Part shown: piece by piece, positions 57,783 to 64,000 of the stretch | Numbering within the stretch: the stretch's first letter is position 1 | Layout of the letters: each line of letters starts with the position of its first letter | DNA from: Amycolatopsis oliviviridis | GTDB lineage: Bacteria > Actinomycetota > Actinomycetes > Mycobacteriales > Pseudonocardiaceae | Assembly: GCF_014654365.1 (NCBI RefSeq) | Contig: NZ_BNAY01000002.1 | Coordinates: 868,001-932,000, forward strand | Direction of reading: 5' to 3' | Length of the DNA stretch: 64,000 nucleotides | Program-made: the position numbers and the translations under genes | Notes under the pieces: generated by a model | Database searches by the model: none | Told to the model about the DNA's origin: nothing | What the model saw: the letters and a program-made list of their open reading frames with translations, nothing else

Positions 57783-58810
57783 CGTCCGCCCACCCCCTGG
57801 TTCGGTGCCGCGATCGGCGGGGTGCAGCCCTCCGGGTTGACCTGGAACGCGCCCGCGATGATCGTCGGCGGCAGCAGACCGCACAGGTAGCCCTCGAACC
57901 AGCGCCCGTTCCCGGTCGCGTTGGCGCCGACGCGGGCGAACGGCGCCATCAGCGCGAGGCTGCGGCTGAGGTTGTCCTGGTTGCGCTGCAGGATGTCGGT
58001 GACCTTCCCGAGCTTCTCCAGCGTCGGCTTCATCTGCTGCCGGTTGTCGGCGACGAGCCCGGACAGCTGCGCGGAGACCTGGTGCGTGCCCTTGAGCAAC
58101 GTGCTGATCGCGTCCTTCCGGTTCTGCAGTTCGGTGAGCAGGAGATTGCCGTCGTCGAGGATCCGTTTCAGCTGGGCGTTGCGGTCGGACAGCGTCTTGG
58201 ACACCTTGCTCGTGTTGGCCAGCAACGTCTTCAGGTCGCCGTCGCGGGAGGACACCGTCTTGGACAAGGAGGACAGCCCGCCCAGCGCGTCCTTCAGGTA
58301 CTGGGGACTGTCCTTGAGCGCGTCGGAGAGGACGGTGAAACTCGACGCGAGCTGCGCGGTGTCGATCTCGCCGACCGTGCCCGACAGCTGCTGGAACGCG
58401 TCCTGCAGTTCGAACGGCGTCCGCGTGCGGTCGAGCCCGATGGTGGTGTTCGGGTCCTGGTTCGCCTTGCCCTTCGGCGTCAGCGCGAGGAACTTCTCGC
58501 CGAGCAGCGTCTTGATCTCGATCGACGCGGCGGTGGCGTCGCCGACCCGGACGTCCTTGACCCGGAACTTCACCAGCACCTTCTTGCCCGCCAGCTCCAC
58601 CGAGCTGACCTGGCCGACCTTGACCCCGGCGACCTGGACCTCGTTGTCCGGCGCCAGCCCGGCCGATTCGCCGAAGTACGCGGAGTACGTCGTCCCGCTG
58701 CCGAACAACGGGATCCGGTCGGAGAAGTACGTCGTCATCGTGATCAGCACGATCAGGATGAGCGCCACTCCGCCGACCACGGCCTGGTTGCGTTCCTTGA
58801 GCGGCTTCAC
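57779..58810 (-). CDS. mceC: Mce family protein, third gene (MceC)
   Basis: A 343-residue Mce protein starting at GTG, overlapping the mceB TGA. Helix about 12-32; MlaD domain with NEVQVAGVKVGQVSSVELAG and IKTLLGEKFLALTP; a long helical stretch to 290. The C-terminus has two cysteines (YLCGLLPP, EGCTPP). It is a component of the substrate-binding assembly. Confidence 0.92.
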   Translation of the reverse strand: MKPLKERNQAVVGGVALILIVLITMTTYFSDRIPLFGSGTTYSAYFGESAGLAPDNEVQVAGVKVGQVSSVELAGKKVLVKFRVKDVRVGDATAASIEIKTLLGEKFLALTPKGKANQDPNTTIGLDRTRTPFELQDAFQQLSGTVGEIDTAQLASSFTVLSDALKDSPQYLKDALGGLSSLSKTVSSRDGDLKTLLANTSKVSKTLSDRNAQLKRILDDGNLLLTELQNRKDAISTLLKGTHQVSAQLSGLVADNRQQMKPTLEKLGKVTDILQRNQDNLSRSLALMAPFARVGANATGNGRWFEGYLCGLLPPTIIAGAFQVNPEGCTPPIAAPNQGVGGR

Positions 58811-59844
58811 GGCCCGCACCTCTCCGGTCGCTGAGTGCCGGGCAGCGGCGTGATCGGCAGTTCGATGTTGAGCGATTTGATGCCGATGCTGCCGGAGATC
58901 CCGCACAGGTAGTAGTTGAACCAGCTGCCGTAGCTCAGCGTCCTGGTGAACTTCTGCAGGTTGCCCGGCAGCACCTGCAGCAGATGGTCGAGCAGCTGTT
59001 CCGAATCGCCGAGGTTCTGCGACAGCGCGCCGAGCTGCGCGACGTCGTCCTTGAGGGCGGGGCGCGCGTCGGCGAGCAGGCCCGTCGTGGTGACGGTGAG
59101 GTCGCCCAGCGCTTTGACCGCGTCCCCGATCGGCTGCCGCTGCTCGGCCAGCCCGGTGACCAGCCGCTGTGTCTGGTCGATCAGCTCGCCCAGCTGCGGC
59201 GAGCGTTTCTCGACCGTGCCGAGCACGGTGTTGAGGTTCGCGATGACGTCGCCGATGATCTTGTCCTTGCCCGCGATGGCCGACGTGACCGACGCGGTGT
59301 GCGCGAGCAGGCTGGTGATCGTGCCGCCCTCGCCCTGGAAGACCTGGATGATCTCGTAGGAGAGCTTGTTGACGTCCTCGGGGTTCAGCGCGCGGAAGAG
59401 CGGTTTGAACCCGTTGAAGAGGACGGTCAGGTTCAGGGCCGGTTTGGTGCGTTCGGGCGGGATGATCCCGCCGCGCGGCAACGACTTCTCGTCGCCGATG
59501 TCCGTGCCGAGCGAGAGGTACCGCTGCCCGACGAGGTTGCGGTACTTGATGGTCGCGGTCACCGACGCCGGCAGCCGGTGGCTGGTCTGGACGTCGAAGT
59601 GGACCTGGGCGAAGTTCTTCTCGCCCTCCTCGACCTCGATCTTCCCGACCTGCCCGACCTTCACGCCGACGATGCGGACGTCGTCGCCCTCCTTGAGCCC
59701 GGACGCGTCGGTGAACTTGGCCGTGTAGCCCGAGGTCTCGCCGAAGTTCGTGTTCGCGATGGTGGCGCCGAGGATCGCGGTGAGCAGCACGGTGACGACG
59801 GCGAAGACGAGGATCTTGATCAGATCCGGGACGAAGGACCTCAT
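58807..59844 (-). CDS. mceB: Mce family protein, second gene (MceB)
   Basis: A 345-residue Mce protein: helix about 8-29; MlaD domain with DDVRIVGVKVGQVGKIEVEEG and YRNLVGQRYLSLGT; helical part; C-terminal YYLCGISG and ERCGP cysteines. Unlike the other mce genes it does not abut its upstream neighbour: 370 bp of palindromes separate it from mceA. Confidence 0.92.
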   Translation of the reverse strand: MRSFVPDLIKILVFAVVTVLLTAILGATIANTNFGETSGYTAKFTDASGLKEGDDVRIVGVKVGQVGKIEVEEGEKNFAQVHFDVQTSHRLPASVTATIKYRNLVGQRYLSLGTDIGDEKSLPRGGIIPPERTKPALNLTVLFNGFKPLFRALNPEDVNKLSYEIIQVFQGEGGTITSLLAHTASVTSAIAGKDKIIGDVIANLNTVLGTVEKRSPQLGELIDQTQRLVTGLAEQRQPIGDAVKALGDLTVTTTGLLADARPALKDDVAQLGALSQNLGDSEQLLDHLLQVLPGNLQKFTRTLSYGSWFNYYLCGISGSIGIKSLNIELPITPLPGTQRPERCGP

Positions 59845-59896
59845 CGGACAGCCCTCCCGGCGTGGGGGCCGAAGGACGCTTTCCCCGCATCAGACG

Positions 59897-59948
59897 GGGT
59901 GAAAGCTCCCTTCGCCACGTCGCATGCGGCGAAAGGCCCCTTCAGCCC
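59897..59948. repeat. Imperfect hairpin in the mceA-mceB gap
   Basis: Left arm 59897-59916 (GGGTGAAAGCTCCCTTCGCC) and right arm 59928-59948 are imperfect inverted copies of the family 1 core. It is the closest of four hairpins to mceB. Confidence 0.7.
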
Positions 59949-59965
59949 GGCCCCATGGCCAGCGG

Positions 59966-60018
59966 GTTGTGAAAGCCACTTTCGCAACGTTGAAGGTTGC
60001 GAAAGTGGCTTTCGCAAC
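59966..60018. repeat. Long hairpin in the mceA-mceB gap (family 3)
   Basis: Arms at 59966-59988 and 59996-60018 are 23 bp with one G-U-type mismatch and a 7-nt loop. The core GAAAGCCACTTTCGCAAC is shared with the hairpin at 60122-60176. Confidence 0.8.
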
Positions 60019-60043
60019 GTCGCCCGAGCGGACAGATGGTGCC

Positions 60044-60089
60044 CTCGTGAGTGGCAAGGCCGGTTAGAACCGTCCTCACCACTCACGAG
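60044..60089. repeat. Nested hairpin in the mceA-mceB gap (family 4)
   Basis: CTCGTGAGTGG (60044-60054) pairs with CCACTCACGAG (60079-60089), enclosing CGGTT-AG-AACCG at 60061-60072. Confidence 0.75.
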
Positions 60090-60121
60090 CCCCGAGGTCC
60101 TCTCCGCGCCCACCACGAACG

Positions 60122-60176
60122 TGTCGCGAAAGCCACTTTCGGGACACCTGATGTCTCGAAAGTGGCTTTCGCGACA
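60122..60176. repeat. Long hairpin after mceA (family 3)
   Basis: Arms 60122-60146 and 60152-60176 are 25 bp with one mismatch and a 5-nt loop. The core is CGCGAAAGCCACTTTCG. It starts 39 bp after the mceA stop. Confidence 0.8.
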
Positions 60177-60214
60177 TGGCCGATGCCTCGTGCCCGGCAG
60201 ATCCGGCAAGTGAC

Positions 60215-61549
60215 TCATCGGAGTTCCACCTCCGCCCCGCGGTACAGCGGCCCCACCAGCAGGCTGCCCCAGTTCGGCACCTGGTCCGGCGTCGTGCCCA
60301 GCGCCGGCGACACGAGCAGGTCGATCAGCCGCTGCTCGTCCGGCGTGTTCACCACCGAACCACCGGCGCTCCCGCCCGCGGGCACGGCGCCGTTCGAAGG
60401 CAGCGTGCCGTCGGGATCACGCGGCGGCGCGGGTTTCGAGGACCCGTCGTCGATGGCGCCGTCCGGCGGGTACTGCGGCCAGCGTCCCGGCGGCGGCACC
60501 TCCGGGTAGCAGCGCGGGCCGCGTTTGTCGTTGTACTTCGGCTCGTCGACGCCGGGCAGGTACTTGCCGCGGCTCGGCGTGAACTCGATGGTCACCCGGC
60601 TGACCTCGGGATGCGCGGTGCCCTTGCCGAACGCGAGTTCCGCGCGCGGCACCGATCCGGCGAGCTGCTTGAGCAGGCACGGGTACTCCGGCGCGTACTT
60701 CGCGAGGACGTCCAGCGTGGGCTGGAGGTTGGTGGTGAGGCGGATCAGGTTGTCCTGGTTCACTTTCAGGAAGCTCGTCAGGTCGATCGAAGCGGCGGTC
60801 ACGGTCGAGTAGACGTCGGCGAGCCCGCGCTGGCTCTCGACCAGCGTCTTGCTCGTCGTGGTCAGATCCGACAGCGCGGCCAGCAGATCCGGCGCGGCCT
60901 TGTCGTAGATCTTGGCGGCGTCGGCCAGTCCGGAGATGTCGGCCTTGAGGTCGGGCAGCGACGGGTTCACTTTCCCGAGATACTCCGAAAGTCCCGCCAT
61001 CGTCGCGCCGAGCCGTTTGCCCTGACCGTCCAAAGCGGACGCGACGGCGTTCAGCGTGCTGGCCATCTTCTCCGGCTGGACGGCCTGCAGCAACGGCATC
61101 ACGTTGCCGAGCACGGTTTCCAGTTCGATCGCGCTGCTGCTGCGGTCCTGCGGGATGACGTCGCCCTCACCGATGTGCCGCTCGGGCTTCTCGGGGATCT
61201 GCAGTGCCACGTACCGCTCGCCGAACAGCGTCTTCGGCAGCAGCCGCGCGGACACGTTCGACGGGATGACCTTGGTCTTGTCCGGTTGCAGCGCCAGGTC
61301 CATCGTCGCGCGGTCGCCGTGGGCCTGGATCGACCGCACCTCGCCGACGACCATCCCGCGCACCTTGACGTCCGCGCCCTCGCGCATCTGGTTGCCGATG
61401 CGGTCGGTCTCCAGTTTCACCAGGGTCACCGTGGTGAAGGCCTTCTGGTAGAAGGCGATGGTGGTGACGAAGAACAGCACGACCACCACGAGGAAGACCA
61501 GCCCCAGCACCTGGTGCCGGAGCCGCCGCAGCAGAATTCCCCTGTTCAC
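60215..61549 (-). CDS. mceA: Mce family protein, first gene (MceA)
   Basis: A 444-residue Mce protein; GTG overlaps the yrbEB TGA (GTGA). The helix is about 17-36, and the MlaD domain includes GADVKVRGMVVGEVRSIQ and LLPKTLFGERYVALQIP. The helical part is followed by a Pro/Asp/Gly-rich tail from about 345. MceA is the first of the six needle-forming subunits. The next gene is separated by a palindrome-rich spacer, which is unusual. Confidence 0.92.
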   Translation of the reverse strand: MNRGILLRRLRHQVLGLVFLVVVVLFFVTTIAFYQKAFTTVTLVKLETDRIGNQMREGADVKVRGMVVGEVRSIQAHGDRATMDLALQPDKTKVIPSNVSARLLPKTLFGERYVALQIPEKPERHIGEGDVIPQDRSSSAIELETVLGNVMPLLQAVQPEKMASTLNAVASALDGQGKRLGATMAGLSEYLGKVNPSLPDLKADISGLADAAKIYDKAAPDLLAALSDLTTTSKTLVESQRGLADVYSTVTAASIDLTSFLKVNQDNLIRLTTNLQPTLDVLAKYAPEYPCLLKQLAGSVPRAELAFGKGTAHPEVSRVTIEFTPSRGKYLPGVDEPKYNDKRGPRCYPEVPPPGRWPQYPPDGAIDDGSSKPAPPRDPDGTLPSNGAVPAGGSAGGSVVNTPDEQRLIDLLVSPALGTTPDQVPNWGSLLVGPLYRGAEVELR

Positions 61550-62394
61550 CCGGAAATCCTCACCGTCGTCGTGGCGCCCCAGATCGCGAGGCTCAGGAAG
61601 AAGTCGAGTACCGAGATCAGCACGATCGACGTCCGCACCGCGCGGCCGACCGCGATCCCCACCCCGGCGGGCCCACCGCTGGCGGTGTAGCCGTAGTAGC
61701 AATGGGAAAGGATGACGAGCACGCTGAAGATGATTACCTTGAGGAACGACCAGAGCACGTCCTCGGGCGGCAGGAACAGCGTGAAGTAGTGGTCGTAGGT
61801 GCCCGCGGACTGGCCGTAGAGCCAGATGGTGATCTGCCGCGAGGCCAGATAGGACGAGAGCAGGCCGACGGCGTAGAGCGGGATGACCGCGGTGACGCCC
61901 GCGATCACCCGGGTCGTCACGAGGTAGGGCAGGCTGGGCACGCCCATCACTTCGAGCGCGTCGATCTCCTCGGAGATCTTCATCGCGCCGAGTTGCGCGG
62001 TGAACCCGCAGCCGACGGTGGCCGAAAGCGCGAGCCCCGCCGAAAGCGGCGCGACCTCACGGGTGTTGAAGTAGGCCGAGATGAACCCGGTCAGCGCGGC
62101 GGTGCCGAGCTGGTTCAGCGCCGAGTAGCCCTGCATGCCGACGATGAGCCCGGTGAACAGCGTCATCCCGATCATCACGCCGAGCGTCCCGCCGATCACC
62201 GCGAGCGCGCCGGTGCCGAAGCTGACTTCGGTCAGCAGCCGGAAGATCTCGCGGCCGTAGCGCCGGATCGTGCGCGGGGCCCAGGCCAGCGCCCGGAAGT
62301 AGAACGACAGCTGGCCGCCGAAGCCTTCCAGCATCGCGCCGGGACGCGCGATGATCTCGAGCGTGCGGTCCGAAACCGCGGGTTCACCTGCCAT
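61546..62394 (-). CDS. yrbEB: MlaE-type permease YrbEB
   Basis: A 282-residue permease of the MlaE/YrbE family with five or six membrane helices. The conserved loop near residue 140 is AMKISEEIDALEVMGVPSLPYLVTTRV (in two pieces AMKISEEIDALEVMGV and PSLPYLVTTRV). With YrbEA it forms the channel of the lipid importer, energised by the ATPase MceG (Mkl), which is not encoded in this window. One base separates it from the yrbEA stop. Confidence 0.94.
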   Translation of the reverse strand: MAGEPAVSDRTLEIIARPGAMLEGFGGQLSFYFRALAWAPRTIRRYGREIFRLLTEVSFGTGALAVIGGTLGVMIGMTLFTGLIVGMQGYSALNQLGTAALTGFISAYFNTREVAPLSAGLALSATVGCGFTAQLGAMKISEEIDALEVMGVPSLPYLVTTRVIAGVTAVIPLYAVGLLSSYLASRQITIWLYGQSAGTYDHYFTLFLPPEDVLWSFLKVIIFSVLVILSHCYYGYTASGGPAGVGIAVGRAVRTSIVLISVLDFFLSLAIWGATTTVRISG

Positions 62395-62395
62395 G

Positions 62396-63181
62396 TCACA
62401 TCGCCTTCGGCGGCACGATCCGCAGGTAGATCGCGGTCAGCACGACGTTGATCAGGAACAGCAGCAGGAACGTGATGACCACGGCCTGGTTCACCGCGTC
62501 GCCGACGCCCTTCGGCCCGCCCGCCGGGTTCAGCCCGCGGAAGGCCGCGACCACCCCGGCGACGAAGCCGTAGAGAAGCGCCTTGATCTCGCTGATCCAC
62601 AGGTCCGGCACTTGCGCGAGCGCGTTGAAACTGGCGAGGTACGCGCCCGGCGTGCCGCCCTGCATGACGACGTTGAAGAAGTAACCGCCGAGCACCCCGA
62701 CGACGCTGACCAAACCGTTCAGCAGCACCGAAACCACGATCGCCGCCAGCACACGGGGCACGATCAGGCGCTGGATCGGGTTGACCCCGAGGACTTCCAT
62801 CGCGTCGATCTCTTCGCGGATCTTGCGGGCGCCGATGTCGGCGCAGACCGCGCTGCCGCCCGCGCCCGCCACCAGCAACGCGGTGATCAGCGGGCTCGCC
62901 TGCTGCACGATCGCGAGCGCGCTCGCCGCGCCGGTGAAGGACTGCGCGCCGATCTGCTGGGTCAGCGAACCCAGCTGCAGCGCGATGACCGCGCCGAACG
63001 GGATCGCCACCAGCGCCGTCGGCAGGATGGTGACGCTCGCGAAGAACCAGCACTGCTGGATCCATTCGCGGAACTGGAACGGTCGTTTGAAGATCGCGCG
63101 CAGGACTTCCCACGACAGGGTCGCGAGCCTGCCGACCTGTGTGAGCGCACCCGTACCGGGGAAGGACACCGTCGCTCCCAC
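62396..63181 (-). CDS. yrbEA: MlaE-type permease YrbEA
   Basis: A 261-residue MlaE/YrbE permease starting at GTG, first gene of the operon. Segments are SPLITALLVAGAGGSAVCAD and RKIREEIDAMEVLGVNP. It pairs with YrbEB. The 91-bp gap upstream contains ACGCA-CCGT-TGCGT (63225-63238), a weak dyad; I see no KstR-type motif. Confidence 0.94.
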   Translation of the reverse strand: MGATVSFPGTGALTQVGRLATLSWEVLRAIFKRPFQFREWIQQCWFFASVTILPTALVAIPFGAVIALQLGSLTQQIGAQSFTGAASALAIVQQASPLITALLVAGAGGSAVCADIGARKIREEIDAMEVLGVNPIQRLIVPRVLAAIVVSVLLNGLVSVVGVLGGYFFNVVMQGGTPGAYLASFNALAQVPDLWISEIKALLYGFVAGVVAAFRGLNPAGGPKGVGDAVNQAVVITFLLLFLINVVLTAIYLRIVPPKAM

Positions 63182-63272
63182 AGAACCTCCCAGTCGCCTG
63201 CCCCGAGTCTTACTCCACCCGCTGACGCACCGTTGCGTTAGCGGTGTTCACTTTGCTCTCGGCATCTCCGCT

Positions 63273-64000
63273 CTAGATCTTGAGGGCGTGCGTCGCGGTC
63301 GCGCCGCCGTCGGCGACGAACTCCGAGCCCGTGCTGTACGAACTGTCGTCACTGGCCAGGAATAGGACGAGTTTCGCGATATCCTCCGGTTTACCGACGC
63401 GGCCCAGGGCGACCTTCTTGCCCACCCACGACATGTCGATCTTCTGCCCACCGGCCGCCGCGGCGACCATCGGTGTGTCGATCGCGCCGGGATGGACCGA
63501 ATTGACCCGGATGTTCTTCGCGCCGAGTTCGAGCGCGGCGACCTTGGTCATCCCGCGGATCGCGAACTTGCTCGCGGTGTAGGCGACGAGGTACGGCATC
63601 CCGGCGAGTCCTTCCACAGAGGACACGTTGACGATGGAGCCGCCTCCGGCCCCGGTCATCGGTTCAACGACCGAGCGCATGCCGAGAAACGCCCCGATCT
63701 GATTGACCCGCATGACGCGTTCGTAGTCGGCGAGCGTGGTCTTCCCGAGTTCCGAGAAGTGGAGGATGCCGGCGTTGTTGACCAGCACCGTCGGCGGGCC
63801 GAACTCGGTCCGTGTCCGCTGGATCGCGGCGTCCCATTCGGCCTCGTCGCCGACGTCGAGGTGCTGGTAGACGGCGGATTCGCCGAGTTCGGCGGCGAGT
63901 TTCTTCCCGTCGAGGTCGTTGATGTCGGCGATCACCACGCGCGCGCCCTCGGCGACGAACAGCCGCGCGGCCGCCTCGCCCTGCCCGCGGGCGCCACCGG
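63273..64000 (-). CDS. Short-chain dehydrogenase (3-alpha/20-beta-hydroxysteroid type), 5' end cut
   Basis: The gene runs off the right edge; visible residues include GGARGQGEAAARLFVAEGARV, part of the Rossmann TGxxxGxG loop. The NNAGILHF segment, the catalytic Ser in IVNVSSVEG and Tyr-Lys in YTASK follow. YSTGSEFVADGGAT is near the end. The sequence resembles mycobacterial FabG3 (Rv2002), a 3-alpha(20-beta)-hydroxysteroid dehydrogenase. Its place beside a mce operon, a class that can import sterols, fits steroid metabolism. That the imported lipid is a steroid is inference. Confidence 0.9.
   Translation of the reverse strand, partial: GGARGQGEAAARLFVAEGARVVIADINDLDGKKLAAELGESAVYQHLDVGDEAEWDAAIQRTRTEFGPPTVLVNNAGILHFSELGKTTLADYERVMRVNQIGAFLGMRSVVEPMTGAGGGSIVNVSSVEGLAGMPYLVAYTASKFAIRGMTKVAALELGAKNIRVNSVHPGAIDTPMVAAAAGGQKIDMSWVGKKVALGRVGKPEDIAKLVLFLASDDSSYSTGSEFVADGGATATHALKI

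Noticed and set aside
59889..60178. A CRISPR array in the mceA-mceB gap
   Set aside because: The repeats are inverted, of different families and unequal spacing; there are no cas genes.

Overview
The window is GC-rich actinobacterial chromosome with many GTG starts and dense, often overlapping genes. Its gene content points to the Pseudonocardiaceae, most likely Amycolatopsis or a close relative. Supporting content includes a conservon-type operon (sensor kinase, roadblock, DUF742, GTPase), a complete yrbE-mce operon, an XRE/DUF397 pair, a LAL-type LuxR giant regulator, DasR-like sites at a chitinase, and a phosphofructokinase with the residues of the pyrophosphate-dependent enzyme known from Amycolatopsis methanolica. 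The genus is an inference; no rRNA or tRNA gene is present to confirm it.

Layout. 1-4750: conservon operon on the minus strand, its GTPase cut by the left edge. 5.7-7.7 kb: DUF485 plus a sodium:solute symporter. 7.75-9.9 kb: a TetR repressor and a divergent DHA2 drug exporter with three operator-like dyads between them. 9.9-12.9 kb: small membrane proteins, a lytic transglycosylase and hypotheticals. 13-17.4 kb: a divergent acyl-CoA cluster (crotonase, alpha-methylacyl-CoA racemase, acyl-CoA dehydrogenase, TetR). 17.4-24.3 kb: a lipoprotein, a membrane protein, GabD2 and a LAL regulator. 24.5-37.8 kb: XRE/DUF397, TesB, pyruvate kinase, chitinase, ArsR, truncated hemoglobin, an ammonia-lyase-fold protein lacking its catalytic triad, a VOC protein, a Tat amidohydrolase, phosphofructokinase and a class I DAHP synthase. 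37.9-48.9 kb: RNase AS, PlsC, ArsA-like ATPase, SRPBCC proteins and FadD15-like ligase in an order close to Mycobacterium tuberculosis Rv2178c-Rv2187. 49-52.5 kb: a flavin monooxygenase, a ferritin-like Tat protein and an Ic aminotransferase. 53.2-63.2 kb: yrbEA-yrbEB-mceA-F plus two Mce-associated genes. 63.3 kb to the end: a steroid-type short-chain dehydrogenase cut by the right edge.

The strongest unusual signal is upstream of the DAHP synthase. A 21-codon, apparently leaderless ORF carries consecutive Tyr-Phe-Trp-Phe codons. It is followed by a long hairpin that buries the synthase Shine-Dalgarno and abuts its ATG, plus an alternative pairing that would be open only if the ribosome stalls on the aromatic codons. 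This reads as a translational attenuator sensing all three aromatic amino acids.

Other points of interest are the lyase-fold protein whose Ala-Ser-Gly cofactor triad is Gly-Thr-Gly, a NUDIX-NYN nuclease fusion, and several families of long, near-perfect intergenic palindromes. All nine ordinary convergent gene ends either overlap or abut, or are filled by one of these palindromes. A block of four palindromes splits the mce operon between mceA and mceB.
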